A stretch of DNA of 64,000 bases from an uncultured Alphaproteobacteria bacterium (GTDB lineage: Bacteria; Pseudomonadota; Alphaproteobacteria; JAPOUT01; G958296285): contig OY282459.1 of the NCBI GenBank assembly GCA_958296285.1, positions 1,346,762 through 1,410,761 of the forward strand. The letters run 5' to 3'. The position numbers and the translations under genes were made by a program. The notes under the pieces were generated by a model. The model searched no databases. It saw only the letters and a program-made list of their open reading frames with translations, and had not been told where the DNA came from. Below, piece after piece: positions 17,266-27,422 of this stretch (position 1 is the first letter of the stretch; each line of letters begins with the position of its first letter).

Positions 17266-20169
17266 CTACTGAGCCGCGGCTTTGAGTTTTAGCCCCGCGC
17301 GTCTGCGCCTTTTGTCTCGGGCGTCAAAAAGCGCGCGCAGGAATTTTCCGGTATGACTCCGCGGGAGACGGGCGATCTCTTCGGGAGTGCCAACGCCGAC
17401 AATGCGTCCGCCCGCTTCGCCGCCCTCGGGACCGAGATCAATCACCCAATCCGCCGTTTTGATCACGTCCAAATTATGCTCAATCACCGCGACCGTGTTG
17501 CCGGATTTCACGAGCGCGTGAAGAACGTCCAACAACTTCCCAATGTCATGAAAATGAAGCCCTGTCGTCGGCTCGTCCAAAATATAAAAGGTCCGACCTG
17601 TCGCGCGCTTTGAGAGCTCCTTCGCCAATTTGATCCGCTGCGCCTCGCCCCCGGACAAGGTCGTCGCCGCCTGACCAATCCGAATGTAATCCAAACCCAC
17701 GCGGTAGAGCGTCTCCAAGCGATCGCGTATCGCCGGGACGGCGCGGAAAAATCGCCGCGCCTCTTCCACCGTCATGTCCAAGACATCGGCGATGGATTTC
17801 TCGCGGAACAAAACCTCCAGCGTCTCGCGGTTGTAGCGGCGTCCATGACAGGAATCGCATTCCACATAGACATCGGGCAGGAAATGCATCTCAATCTTCA
17901 GAACGCCATCGCCTTGACACGCCTCGCAGCGTCCGCCTTTGACGTTGAAGGAGAAGCGTCCCGGCCCATAGCCGCGCGTCCTGCTCTCGGGGAGACCGGC
18001 GAACCATTCGCGGATCGGCGTGAAGACGCCCGTGTAAGTCGCCGGGTTGGAGCGCGGCGTCCTGCCGATCGGCGACTGGTCTATCTCAATCACCTTGTCC
18101 AAAAGATGCGCCCCGTCCAGAGAGGCGAAGGGCTGCGGCGTCTCAACCCGCGCCGCCGACAGACGCCGCGTCAGCGCTCTGTTCAGCGTCTCCAACAGGA
18201 GCGTGGATTTCCCGCTCCCGGAGACGCCGGTCATGCAAAGGAAGAGGCCAAGCGGAAACTCCGCATCCACGCCGCGCAGATTATGTCCTGACGCGCCCTT
18301 CAGCGAAAGGCAATGACTGTCGCGCTTTTTGCGCCGCGTCTTCGGAATGGGGATCTCTTCTTTGCCCGAAAGATATCGTCCTGTCAGACTCTTTTGGCTC
18401 GCCTCAATCTTTTTCGGCGTCCCCTGCGCGACAACCTCGCCGCCATGGATGCCGGCGCCCGGCCCCATATCCACGACATGATCGGCGCTGCGTATCGCCT
18501 CTTCGTCATGCTCCACGAGAATGACGGTGTTGCCCAAATCTTTGAGGCGTCTGAGGCTGGCGAGGAGGCGGGCATTGTCGCGGGCGTGGAGACCGATGGA
18601 CGGCTCGTCCAGCACATAGACGACTCCGGTCAGCCCCGATCCGACTTGCGAAGCCAATCGGATGCGCTGACTCTCGCCGCCCGACAGAGTCGCCGAGTTG
18701 CGCGAGAGCGTCAGATAATCCAAGCCGACATCGGAGAGGAACTGCAGCCGCGCGCGGATTTCTCGCAGCACGCGCTCGGCGATGGTCTTTTGGCGCTTGG
18801 TGAGTTTGGCGTCCAGCGCCGCGAACCAATCCAAGAGGTCTTTGACGGAGAGCGCGCTCACTTCGGCGATATGCCTGCCGCCGAGTTGAACGCAGAGCGC
18901 TTCGGGGCGCAGCCGATAGCCTTCGCAGGCTTCGCAGGGCGCGGAGGAGTGATATTGCGAGAGATTATGATGCGTGAGTTTTTTATCCCCGCTTTCGCGG
19001 AAGCGGCGCTCAAGATTGGGGAGGACGCCTTCAAAGGGTCGGGAGGCTTCGTAGCGGCGGGTTCGCATTTGATAGACCACTTGGACGCGCTCGCCGTCTG
19101 ATCCATAGAGGACGGCGTTTTGGGCTTCTTCGGCGAGGTTTTTCCATGGGGTTGTCGTGGAGAATCCATAATGTCGGGCGAGGGATTCTAGGAGTTGGGT
19201 GTAATAGGGGGCGATTTGTCCTGCGGTCGCCCATGCGGCGATCGCGCCCTCGCGGATGGAGAGGTTTGGATTTGGAATGACGAGATCGGGATCGGCGAAA
19301 GGTTTGACGCCGAGTCCATCGCAGGCGGGACATGCGCCGCGCGGGCTGTTGAAAGAGAAGAGTCGCGGCTCTATTTCTTCAATTGTGAAGCCGGAGACGG
19401 GGCATGCGAAGCGTTCCGAGAAAATTTGACGCGCATTGGGGTTTTCGGCGTCTTCAATGACGGCGAGTCCGTCGCTGAGGCGGAGCGCGGTTTCAAAGGA
19501 TTCGGCGAGGCGTTCCGCGAGGTCGTCTCGCATGACGAGGCGGTCTATGACGACATCTATATCGTGCTTAATTTTTTTGTTGAGTTTGGGCGGATTTTCC
19601 AGCTCATAGAATGTTCCATCGGCTTTGATTCTTTGGAAGCCTTGTTTGAGGAGGTCAGCGAATTCTTTTTTATATTCGCCTTTTCGTCCTCGCACGATGG
19701 GGGCGAGGAGGTAGAATCGGTTGTCGTTGGGGCGGGTCATGGTTTTATCCACCATTTCGGAGATTGTTTGGCTTTCAATGGGTTTTCCTGTGGCGGGGGA
19801 GTAGGCGATGCCTGCGCGGGCGAAGAGGATTCGCATATAGTCGTAGATTTCGGTGACTGTTCCGACTGTGGATCGGGGGTTTCGGGACGCGGTTTTTTGC
19901 TCAATAGAGATAGCCGGGGAGAGTCCGTCTATGCGGTCTATATCGGGTTTATGGCTGCTTTCTAGGAATTGTCTAGCGTAGGCGGAGAGGCTTTCGACGT
20001 ATCGTCTTTGACCTTCGGCGTAGATTGTGTCAAAGGCGAGGGAGGATTTTCCGGAGCCTGAGAGTCCTGTGATGACGGTGAGGCTGTCTCTGGGGATATT
20101 GAGGCTGATATTTTTGAGGTTATGTTCGCGCGCGCCTATGATGGTGATGGCGTTATGTTTTGGGGGCAT
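17266..20169 (-). CDS. uvrA: Excinuclease ABC subunit A
   Basis: UvrA, the damage-recognition ATPase of nucleotide excision repair, 967 residues (normal). Both ABC halves are complete: N-terminal Walker [10 protein letters not shown] and signature [12 protein letters not shown]-terminal Walker [12 protein letters not shown] and signature [15 protein letters not shown]; zinc-finger cysteines in CEACEGYRL and [11 protein letters not shown]...CDSCHG. The first third of the gene (about 19100-20169), next to repeat A, has a coding strand strongly enriched in C and A, unlike the remainder. Confidence 0.96.
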   Translation of the reverse strand: MPPKHNAITIIGAREHNLKNISLNIPRDSLTVITGLSGSGKSSLAFDTIYAEGQRRYVESLSAYARQFLESSHKPDIDRIDGLSPAISIEQKTASRNPRSTVGTVTEIYDYMRILFARAGIAYSPATGKPIESQTISEMVDKTMTRPNDNRFYLLAPIVRGRKGEYKKEFADLLKQGFQRIKADGTFYELENPPKLNKKIKHDIDVVIDRLVMRDDLAERLAESFETALRLSDGLAVIEDAENPNARQIFSERFACPVSGFTIEEIEPRLFSFNSPRGACPACDGLGVKPFADPDLVIPNPNLSIREGAIAAWATAGQIAPYYTQLLESLARHYGFSTTTPWKNLAEEAQNAVLYGSDGERVQVVYQMRTRRYEASRPFEGVLPNLERRFRESGDKKLTHHNLSQYHSSAPCEACEGYRLRPEALCVQLGGRHIAEVSALSVKDLLDWFAALDAKLTKRQKTIAERVLREIRARLQFLSDVGLDYLTLSRNSATLSGGESQRIRLASQVGSGLTGVVYVLDEPSIGLHARDNARLLASLRRLKDLGNTVILVEHDEEAIRSADHVVDMGPGAGIHGGEVVAQGTPKKIEASQKSLTGRYLSGKEEIPIPKTRRKKRDSHCLSLKGASGHNLRGVDAEFPLGLFLCMTGVSGSGKSTLLLETLNRALTRRLSAARVETPQPFASLDGAHLLDKVIEIDQSPIGRTPRSNPATYTGVFTPIREWFAGLPESRTRGYGPGRFSFNVKGGRCEACQGDGVLKIEMHFLPDVYVECDSCHGRRYNRETLEVLFREKSIADVLDMTVEEARRFFRAVPAIRDRLETLYRVGLDYIRIGQAATTLSGGEAQRIKLAKELSKRATGRTFYILDEPTTGLHFHDIGKLLDVLHALVKSGNTVAVIEHNLDVIKTADWVIDLGPEGGEAGGRIVGVGTPEEIARLPRSHTGKFLRALFDARDKRRRRAGLKLKAAAQ

Positions 20170-20231
20170 GGGTTTGGTCCTTGGCGGGGTTAATTTGCGA
20201 GCATATCACAGGATGCTTCGCGCCAAAAGAC

Positions 20232-20530
20232 AGGGGGTTTGGGGGAACGAAGTTCCCCCAAGAAAAGGGGGTTCGGGGGAAACCCCCGAATAGTCGGCGG
20301 GCGTGGCGCAACGAAGCAAGCGTAGCCCGAAGGGCAAGCCTGCGAGAAGCCCGCCGACCCCCCTGCATCGCCAGAGCTCCTGCGAGCAGGGGGCGCGTGG
20401 GTGGGTCGCATTTGCTTGTTCGCTATGCTCACTGCGCAAATGCTCTTTTCCCACCCACCCACGCGCTTTCGGGGGGATTCCCCCCGATCCCCCCTTCTTC
20501 GCGGGGGGCTTCGCCCCCCACACCCCCCCT
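20232..20530. repeat. Nested-palindrome element, copy A
   Basis: About 300 bp filling most of the gap between divergent uvrA and dnaE. Seven hairpins follow one another: 20239-20261 (stem 10, loop GAA); 20272-20290 (stem 8, loop AAA); a cassette with arms GTCGGCGGGC 20293-20302 and its complement 20349-20358; arms CCCCCTGC 20359-20366/20386-20393; a cassette with 13-bp arms 20393-20405/20454-20466 holding an inner pair GCATTTGC 20408-20415 and GCAAATGC 20436-20443; 20469-20487 (stem 8, loop ATT); and 20503-20519 (stem 7, loop TTC). No coding signal. Related to copies B, C and D. Confidence 0.95.
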
Positions 20531-20574
20531 TTTGCAACCGTGCCAAGCCAACCGCCTTCTGATACAATCCCCCC

Positions 20575-23500
20575 ATGAAACCCTTCGCCCATCTCCGACT
20601 CCATACCGCATACTCCATGCTGGAAGGCGCGCTCCGACTCAAAGACCTCCCTAAACTCTGCCAAGCCAAAATGATCCCCGCCCTCGCAATCACCGATACC
20701 GCAAACCTCTTCGGAGCAATGGAATTCTCCGAAACCCTCGCCGCAAACGGAATCCAACCCATCATCGGATGCGCCATGCCCATCATCACAGACGAACAAA
20801 CCACCCACCCCACACACACGCCGCGCGAAAAATATCCAACCCTCGCCCTCCTCGCAAAAAACGAGGACGGATACGAAAACCTCCTCCAACTCTCTACCCT
20901 CTCCTACGAAAAAAACCCGTCCAACCCCGCCCTCAACCTCTCCCAAATCCAAAACCACGCCCAAAACCTTCTCTGCCTCACAGGCGGACAAAACGGAATC
21001 CTCAACGCCCAACTCCTCGCCGGACAGCCCGATAAAGCCGAAACAATCCTCGCCCAACTCCAAAATATCTTCGGCGACAATCTCTACATAGAAATCCAAC
21101 GACACGGAAACGAAAATAAAGACCACGAAACATGGCTCCTCAACACAGCCGCCAAAATAAACGCCCCCATCATCGCCACAAACGAACCCTATTTCGCCGC
21201 CCGCGAAGACTACGAAGCCCACGACGCCCTCCTCTGCATCGCGGACGGAACGCGAGTCGCCGATGAAAATCGCCGCCGCCTCACCCCCGAACACTATTTT
21301 AAAAGCGGAGACGAAATGCACGCCCTCTTCGCCGACCTCCCAGACGCCATCGCCAACGCGCTTGACGCCGCGAAACGCTGCGCCTTCCGTCCTGTCGCGC
21401 GCGATCCGCGTCCGCCGCGCTTCCTCAAAGGCGGGCCAAAAGACGAAGCCGAAGCGCTCCGCGATCTCGCCAAAAAAGGATGCGAAACCCGCCTCAAAGC
21501 CGCGAAAACCCTCCCTGCCCCAGAAGAAACCTATTGGCAGCGCCTAGAATTTGAACTCAATATCATCACGAAAATGGAATTTTCCGGCTACTTCCTGATT
21601 GTCGCGGATTTTGTCCAATGGGCGCGGCGGGAAGGAATCCCGGTCGGGCCCGGACGCGGATCGGGCGCCGGATCGCTCGTCGCATGGGCGCTGACAATCA
21701 CAGACCTAGACCCAATCCGTTTCAATCTCGTCTTTGAGCGCTTCCTGAATCCGGAGCGCGTCTCCATGCCCGATTTTGACATTGACTTCTGCCAAGAAGC
21801 GCGCGACCGCGTCATCCAATATGTCCGCGAGAAATATGGCGAGAAACATGTCGCCCATATCATCACCTTCGGGACGCTCCAAGCGCGGGCGGTTCTGAGA
21901 GATGTCGGGCGCGTGCTGGGTCTGCCCTACGGACAGGTGGATCGCCTCTGCAAATTCATCCCCAACGATCCCGCCCATCCCGTCAGCCTCGCCGAGGCGA
22001 TTGAGAAAGAGCCAGAACTCCAACAAGAGCGCGATGACCATGAAGAGGTCGCGCGACTCTTCCGCATCGGATCGGCGCTGGAAGGACTATACCGCCACGC
22101 CTCAACCCATGCGGCGGGAATCGTCATCGGCGCGAGGCCTCTGGATCAAGATGTCCCTCTCTGCCGCGATCCCCGATCCGGAGACGTCATCACCCAATTC
22201 AGCATGAAATGGGCGGAAAAGGCCGGTCTCGTCAAATTTGACCTGCTCGGACTGAAAACGCTCACCATGCTCCAACGCGCCCAAGACCTCCTGAAAAATG
22301 AAGGAATCACGCTGGCGATTGAAGACATCCCGCTCAACGATCCGCCAAGCTACGAACTCATCGCGCGCGGCGAAACGACAGGAATCTTTCAGCTGGAAAG
22401 CGCCGGAATGCGGGACGCGCTCCGACAGGCAAAACCCGATCGCTTTGAGGACATCATCGCTCTCGTCTCGCTTTACCGCCCCGGCCCGATGGACAACATT
22501 CCGCAATATGTCCGCCGCAAGAACGGGGCGGAGACGCCGGACTATCTCCATCCGCTCCTAAAACCCGTCTTGGAGGAGACGTTCGGAGTCGTCATTTATC
22601 AGGAGCAGGTGATGCGGATGGCGCAGCTTCTGTCGGGCTACTCGCTCGGCGAAGCCGACATTCTCCGCCGCGCCATGGGCAAGAAGATCAAATCCGAGAT
22701 GGCAAGCCAAAAACAGCGCTTCGTGGAGGGCGCGGTCGCGCGGGACGTGCCTTACGCCAAAGCGTCAGAGCTTTTCACATTGGCGGCGCGTTTCGCAGGC
22801 TACGGGTTCAATAAGAGCCACGCCGCCGCCTACGCGCTGCTCGCCTATCAATCCGCCTATCTGAAGGCGCATCACCCAACGCAGTTCCTCGCCGCGCTGA
22901 TGACGATGGACATCGGCAATCCCGACAAACTGGGCGCGCTGCGACAGGAAGCGCAAAGACTCGGCGTGGAGACGCGCCCTCCCGATGTCAATCGCTCAGG
23001 CGCGCGCTTCATCGTGGAGGAGGGCAAGATTCTCTACGCTCTAGGGGCGATAAGGAATGTCGGGCTGGGCGCGGCGGAGCATATCGTCAAAGAGCGGGCG
23101 CGGGACGGAGACTATCGCGATATTTTTAACTTCGCGCGGCGTTTGTCGGGGGGCGCTTTGCCGAAGCGCGCCTTTGAGAGTCTCGCGCTGGTCGGCGCGC
23201 TGGATTCGCTTCATCCGAACAGACGGCAGATCGTGGAAGCCTCCGACAAACTCATGGACGCCGCCGCTCAAGAAACCGCCGCCCTCGCCATTGGACAGGA
23301 AGCCCTCTTCCAAAAGGAGGCGCGCCAGCAGCCCGATCCGGTGGAGCGCCAAATTCTCGGAAACCTCTCCGATTGGACGCGGATGGAGCGCTTGGAGAAA
23401 GAATTCCAAACGGCGGGGCTTTATCTCTCCGGGCACCCGTTGGAAGATTGGCGCGAGCCGATGGCGGATATGTCCTCCATCCAATCCTACCGCGAACTCC

Positions 23501-24111
23501 GCGAGAGCGGTCGGGATTATGGACGGCTGGCGGGAGTCGTCATCGCCGCGCGGAAAAAACACTCCCGCAGAGGCAATGTCTACGCCCTCCTAGACCTCTC
23601 TGATATGGGCGGAACATATCAGGCGATTCTTTTTTCGGATCTGTGGGAGCAGGCGAAGAGCTTTTTGGAGCCGGGGCGGCTTATCATCATGGACGCGCGA
23701 ATGGACGAGCGTCCGGGAAGCGGCGCGATGCGAATCAAGGCTGAGAAAATCGCGCCCCTTGAAAAAATGCTCGCCCGCCGCGCCAAACCCGTCAGCAGCG
23801 CCGACGCCGCCCCGAAAAGCCCCGCCAATGGAAAAAGCGAAAATCATCCGAATCATGCGAGCCGCGCCCGATGGCGCGTCTTCCTTGAAAGCCGAGAAGG
23901 GCTGCCCCTCTTAAAAAAGAGCCTGACTCGCGGCGCGGAAAATCGCCCCGCCGAAGGCCGAGTGACTCTCGTCATCGCCACGGAGAAAAACGGACAGGAA
24001 GCGGAGATTCTGCTGCCGGGCTTCTTCGCGCTGAACAGCGAATTGCGCGAGCGCGTCCGCGCCGTGCCGGGAGTCAGAAAAGTGGAGGTTCAAGAGTCAA
24101 AAACTCTATAA
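20575..24111 (+). CDS. dnaE: DNA polymerase III alpha subunit
   Basis: Replicative polymerase, 1178 residues. The N-terminal PHP domain begins HLRLHTAYSMLEGALR; the polymerase core shows GPGRGSGAGSLVAW and the catalytic aspartates in MPDFDIDFCQEAR; AGYGFNKSHAAAYA and the C-terminal OB-fold region are present. The first 260 or so codons (20575-21350) are extremely poor in G on the coding strand and the protein there is rich in Asn, Gln, Lys, Thr and Pro; composition returns to normal after about 21360. Convergent overlap of 6 bp with lpxB. Confidence 0.96.
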   Translation: MKPFAHLRLHTAYSMLEGALRLKDLPKLCQAKMIPALAITDTANLFGAMEFSETLAANGIQPIIGCAMPIITDEQTTHPTHTPREKYPTLALLAKNEDGYENLLQLSTLSYEKNPSNPALNLSQIQNHAQNLLCLTGGQNGILNAQLLAGQPDKAETILAQLQNIFGDNLYIEIQRHGNENKDHETWLLNTAAKINAPIIATNEPYFAAREDYEAHDALLCIADGTRVADENRRRLTPEHYFKSGDEMHALFADLPDAIANALDAAKRCAFRPVARDPRPPRFLKGGPKDEAEALRDLAKKGCETRLKAAKTLPAPEETYWQRLEFELNIITKMEFSGYFLIVADFVQWARREGIPVGPGRGSGAGSLVAWALTITDLDPIRFNLVFERFLNPERVSMPDFDIDFCQEARDRVIQYVREKYGEKHVAHIITFGTLQARAVLRDVGRVLGLPYGQVDRLCKFIPNDPAHPVSLAEAIEKEPELQQERDDHEEVARLFRIGSALEGLYRHASTHAAGIVIGARPLDQDVPLCRDPRSGDVITQFSMKWAEKAGLVKFDLLGLKTLTMLQRAQDLLKNEGITLAIEDIPLNDPPSYELIARGETTGIFQLESAGMRDALRQAKPDRFEDIIALVSLYRPGPMDNIPQYVRRKNGAETPDYLHPLLKPVLEETFGVVIYQEQVMRMAQLLSGYSLGEADILRRAMGKKIKSEMASQKQRFVEGAVARDVPYAKASELFTLAARFAGYGFNKSHAAAYALLAYQSAYLKAHHPTQFLAALMTMDIGNPDKLGALRQEAQRLGVETRPPDVNRSGARFIVEEGKILYALGAIRNVGLGAAEHIVKERARDGDYRDIFNFARRLSGGALPKRAFESLALVGALDSLHPNRRQIVEASDKLMDAAAQETAALAIGQEALFQKEARQQPDPVERQILGNLSDWTRMERLEKEFQTAGLYLSGHPLEDWREPMADMSSIQSYRELRESGRDYGRLAGVVIAARKKHSRRGNVYALLDLSDMGGTYQAILFSDLWEQAKSFLEPGRLIIMDARMDERPGSGAMRIKAEKIAPLEKMLARRAKPVSSADAAPKSPANGKSENHPNHASRARWRVFLESREGLPLLKKSLTRGAENRPAEGRVTLVIATEKNGQEAEILLPGFFALNSELRERVRAVPGVRKVEVQESKTL

Positions 24112-25308
24112 CGTTTCCATCCCCTCTTTCCATTCTTTCCATTCTTTCCATATTTTGAGAATTTCGCCTGCCGCGTTGCGAGACGGAGTCTCCGACAAGC
24201 CCTCCATGATTTTGGCGCGCATCTCTCGCAAATCCGCCTCGGCGCGCGCCCGCCTTTCAGAATCGCGCAGCAAAGAGCCGAGATCCTCCGCAAAAACCTC
24301 CCCCGAAAGACGCCGACCAATATGCTCGGGAAAGGCAAGCCGATCCAAAATAAGATTGACCGCGCAAAAATAACGAACCCGCACCATCAGCAGACGACCA
24401 AGCGCCTCAAGACCCCCAATCCTGTATGCCGAAACCAACGGAACGCCCGCCAAGCCCAACTCCATCGTGATCGTCCCCATCACGGCAAGCGCGGCATCGC
24501 TGGCGGCGAAAGCGGCGGGCTTCTCCGACTCATCCTCAATGACAAGGCAGCGCAATGACCCCAAGCCCAAATCGCTCGGAATAAGATCGCGGACAGAGCG
24601 CGCCGCGCAAAGAACCAAAGCCAAATCCTTCTCATGAGACGCGAGACGCCGCGCCGCATCCAAAAAGGGCGGAAGAGCGGCAATAATCTCGCGCGACCGA
24701 CTGCCCGGCGCCAAAAGCAAAATCTTCGCGCTGGAACTTAAGCCATGCCTTTTCCGAAAATCTTCGCCATCGCTCTTCGCCGACAGAGATTCCAAAGCCG
24801 GCGGGCCGACATAAAAAGTCGGAGGACCGTCCAACTCCCGAAACAGTCGCGGCTCAAAAGGAAAAATCACAAAAGCCGCCCGAATATAGCGCTTAATCCG
24901 CTTCGCCCGACCCTTCCGCCAAGCCCATGCCGTGGGCGGAATATAATTCACAATCGGAATTTCGGGCGCGCCTCTATGAACCCTCCGCGCCACCCGATGC
25001 GTGAAGTCCGGACTGTCAATGATCACCAAAATATCCGGCCTGTCCTCTATGACGGCGGAAGCGGTCTCTTCTATATGACGAAAAATGCGCCGCAGATTGA
25101 AAAGAATCCCCTGCAAACCCATCACGCTCAAATCCTCTATCGGCGAGGGCGAACCCAAACCCGCTTCCGCCATCATCTGACCGCCAAAGCCCGAAAAGCG
25201 CACAGGCACGGGAAAAACCTCCCGCAGCGCCGACATCAGCCGCGCCCCGATCTTGTCGCCCGAACTCTCGCCCGCGACAAGCGCGATATGCGCCTCCTCG
25301 CCGCCCAT
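24106..25308 (-). CDS. lpxB: Lipid-A-disaccharide synthase
   Basis: Glycosyltransferase joining UDP-diacylglucosamine and lipid X. The start HIALVAGESSGDKIGARLM is the LpxB hallmark, followed by FSGFGGQMMAEAG, a PPTAWAWRKGRAKRIKRY segment, LLLAPGSRSREI and MGTITMELGLAGVPLVSAYR. 400 residues. The last dozen residues repeat Trp-Lys-Glu, encoded by a 9-bp tandem repeat. Last gene of the minus-strand lpxD-fabZ-lpxA-lpxI-lpxB run. Confidence 0.95.
   Translation of the reverse strand: MGGEEAHIALVAGESSGDKIGARLMSALREVFPVPVRFSGFGGQMMAEAGLGSPSPIEDLSVMGLQGILFNLRRIFRHIEETASAVIEDRPDILVIIDSPDFTHRVARRVHRGAPEIPIVNYIPPTAWAWRKGRAKRIKRYIRAAFVIFPFEPRLFRELDGPPTFYVGPPALESLSAKSDGEDFRKRHGLSSSAKILLLAPGSRSREIIAALPPFLDAARRLASHEKDLALVLCAARSVRDLIPSDLGLGSLRCLVIEDESEKPAAFAASDAALAVMGTITMELGLAGVPLVSAYRIGGLEALGRLLMVRVRYFCAVNLILDRLAFPEHIGRRLSGEVFAEDLGSLLRDSERRARAEADLREMRAKIMEGLSETPSRNAAGEILKIWKEWKEWKEGMETL
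24126..24152. repeat. Tandem 9-bp repeat in the lpxB 3' end
   Basis: Three head-to-tail copies of CTTTCCATT/A (24126-24134, 24135-24143, 24144-24152) encode the repeated WKE at the LpxB C-terminus. Because the unit is 9 bp, copy-number change would keep the frame. Confidence 0.85.
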
Positions 25309-25322
25309 CTCGCCCCAGAAAC

Positions 25323-26159
25323 CTAAACGGACAAAACCGTGACGAAAAGACCCGCTTCATCGGCAAGACGCAGAATCTCCCGTCTGTGAATGAGAAGCGC
25401 GCCGCCCTCCCGAAGCGCGATCCCGCTCAAACCAGCTTCCGAAACGCGGCTTGCCGTCTCAGGACCGATGGCAGGCAAATCCACCCGCATATCCTGATGC
25501 GGACGCGGAAGTTTCACCAAAACGCCGCGGCGCGGCGCGCCCTCCCGAAAGCCAATCAGAGACGCCGCGCGTTTCAGCATCGCGTCCGTCCCCTCCATCG
25601 CCTCCACCGCCACTATCGCGCCGCCGCGCGAAACCGCCGCCTGTCCAACATTCAGCGAGCCTATCGCGCCCGCCACGCGCAGCGCGTAATCCATATCCGC
25701 CTCATCGGAGGAAGAGGGGCGCGCCTTCGTCAGATTCCCCGCCACAGCCCGCAAATCCGGACAAACCGATTCCACCGCCAAAATCTCCAAACCCTCCGAC
25801 TCAAAATATCGCAAGAGCGAGGAGAGCATCCTGTCATCGCTGATGTCGCTCGCTTCCATCTGCCAGAAAATCTTTAGGAGAGACTCCGGAAGGCGCTCCA
25901 AAAAATCGCCGTCCGAAAAATCCGGCAGACTCACAGACCCCGCCACGACAGCGTCTCGGCAGCCTGCCTCCCGCAAATGCGCCATTGTCGCTTTAATGTC
26001 AAAAGGCGCGACCCATCTGTGCGGAAAACGCGCCGCTTCGGCATCGGCGATCCCCTCCATCGCCACAGCGAGAATGTCGCGCCCCGCCGCCTGCGCCGCC
26101 TCGGCAAGAAGCAGAGGCAGCGATCCGCCCCCCATCAATATCGCGAGCGGCGGCTTCAT
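25323..26159 (-). CDS. lpxI: UDP-2,3-diacylglucosamine diphosphatase LpxI
   Basis: LpxI (formerly DUF1009), which hydrolyses UDP-2,3-diacylglucosamine to lipid X in organisms lacking LpxH. The 278-residue protein has the typical start LAILMGGGSLPLLLAEAA, the central VAGSVSLPDFSD and DSISDDRMLSSLLRYFE-like segment, and the C-terminal GPETASRVSEAGLSGIALREGGALLIHR. It lies between lpxA (3 bp) and lpxB, the standard alphaproteobacterial order. Confidence 0.93.
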   Translation of the reverse strand: MKPPLAILMGGGSLPLLLAEAAQAAGRDILAVAMEGIADAEAARFPHRWVAPFDIKATMAHLREAGCRDAVVAGSVSLPDFSDGDFLERLPESLLKIFWQMEASDISDDRMLSSLLRYFESEGLEILAVESVCPDLRAVAGNLTKARPSSSDEADMDYALRVAGAIGSLNVGQAAVSRGGAIVAVEAMEGTDAMLKRAASLIGFREGAPRRGVLVKLPRPHQDMRVDLPAIGPETASRVSEAGLSGIALREGGALLIHRREILRLADEAGLFVTVLSV

Positions 26160-26162
26160 CTT

Positions 26163-26924
26163 TCATCGGCGCTCGCGCAAAAACGCGACCAGCGCCATCA
26201 CATCGGGGGAGGAGGCGAAGCGATCCGCCGCTTCGGCAAGACGCGCCGACATCAAACCGTCCCCGTCAAAAAGACATTTGAACGCCTTCCGCAAAACCAT
26301 GATGCGCTCATGCGAAAATCCTCGCCGCTTCAAGCCAACCCGATTAACCCCAACGACCCGATCCGGCCAGCCATTGACAAGAGCGAATGGCGGTATGTCT
26401 TTCGTCACGCCGGTCTTGCCGCAAATGAACCCATGCGCCCCTATCCGCGTGAATTGCTTAACCACCACCGTCCCCCCGCTCATCACATGATCGCCGATGA
26501 CGCAATGGCCGCCCAAAATTGTATGATTCGCGAAAACGACATCGTCTCCCAAATGACAATCATGGGCGACATGCGATCCGATCATCAAAAGATTCCGCGC
26601 GCCAATGGAGGTGATCCCGCCGCCCTTCGGCGTGCCGGGATGGACTGTCACATGCTCGCGGAACTCGCTCCCAGCCCCAACGCGAATGCGTCCCAGCGCC
26701 TCGCTATAGGAAGGAATCTGCGGCGGCTGTCCAAGAGACGCGAAAGGATAAAGCGCGCAATCCTCGCCGATCTCGGTCTCCCCTTCCACCACGACATGCG
26801 AAATGAGGCGCGCGTTCCTGCCAATCACGACTTTCTCGCCCACCACGCAATAGGGGCCTATCCGAACGCCCTCGCCAAGAACAGCCCCCGACGCCACAAT
26901 CGCTGTGGGGTGAATCTCCGCCAT
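26163..26924 (-). CDS. lpxA: UDP-N-acetylglucosamine acyltransferase
   Basis: First enzyme of lipid A synthesis, transferring a hydroxyacyl chain from ACP to UDP-GlcNAc. The protein (253 residues) is a left-handed beta helix of hexapeptide repeats: IHPTAIVASGAVLGEGVRIGPYCVVGEKVVIG onwards. The catalytic-histidine region reads LMIGSHVAHDCHLGDDVVFANHTILGGH. It follows fabZ after 3 bp. Confidence 0.95.
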   Translation of the reverse strand: MAEIHPTAIVASGAVLGEGVRIGPYCVVGEKVVIGRNARLISHVVVEGETEIGEDCALYPFASLGQPPQIPSYSEALGRIRVGAGSEFREHVTVHPGTPKGGGITSIGARNLLMIGSHVAHDCHLGDDVVFANHTILGGHCVIGDHVMSGGTVVVKQFTRIGAHGFICGKTGVTKDIPPFALVNGWPDRVVGVNRVGLKRRGFSHERIMVLRKAFKCLFDGDGLMSARLAEAADRFASSPDVMALVAFLRERR

Positions 26925-26927
26925 AGA

Positions 26928-27422
26928 TCAGACGCCCACCAAAGCGGCGGCGCAATAAGCCTCGGCGGCGAGCCTCTCGCCCACCATCGCGCGACCATGA
27001 AACTTCCACAGATTCCGCATGTGCTTCACAAGATGAACATGCAGCGTCAGAGAATCGCCAGGGAAAACAGGAGAACGAAACCGCGCCTTGTCTATAGAGG
27101 CGAAATAGACCGCCTGATCCTTCTCAAGCCCCTTGTCCAAGGCAATCATCGCCGTGAGAATCGCGCTCTGCGCCAAAGCCTCCACGACCAACATGCCCGG
27201 CATGATCGGATTGCCAGGAAAATGCCCCTGAAAAAACGGCTCATTGATCGTGACGTTTTTTACGCCAACGCCTCTGCGCTCGCTCTTATTGGCGTAAAGG
27301 CGATCTATGAGAAGCATCGGGTAGCGGTGCTGCAATTTCCGCATGATGGCTTCGGTGTCCAGCAGAGTATCGGCGACCCACGCTTCTCCGGGCGCGCGCC
27401 ACGACGCTTTTTCGGACGTCAT
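26928..27422 (-). CDS. fabZ: 3-hydroxyacyl-ACP dehydratase FabZ
   Basis: Dehydratase of fatty-acid elongation with hot-dog fold. The HRYPMLLIDR start and the catalytic EPFFQGHFPGNPIMPGMLVVEALAQ helix with His and Glu are present. ATG 27422 overlaps the lpxD stop as ATGA and has a GGGAGGGG upstream, so the shorter 164-residue form is chosen over an upstream start. It sits in the common lpxD-fabZ-lpxA context. Confidence 0.94.
   Translation of the reverse strand: MTSEKASWRAPGEAWVADTLLDTEAIMRKLQHRYPMLLIDRLYANKSERRGVGVKNVTINEPFFQGHFPGNPIMPGMLVVEALAQSAILTAMIALDKGLEKDQAVYFASIDKARFRSPVFPGDSLTLHVHLVKHMRNLWKFHGRAMVGERLAAEAYCAAALVGV

Noticed and set aside
20170-20574. Element A as the chromosomal replication origin or terminus
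   Set aside because: The skew switch has terminus polarity, but the same switch appears at four sites in 64 kb and decays within about 1 kb, which a single terminus cannot produce; no DnaA-box cluster was noticed.
20206-21321. A 371-codon open frame on the minus strand running from inside dnaE through repeat A
   Set aside because: It is antisense to the conserved DnaE PHP domain and reads through palindromic repeat sequence; it exists because the strong base skew removes stop codons.
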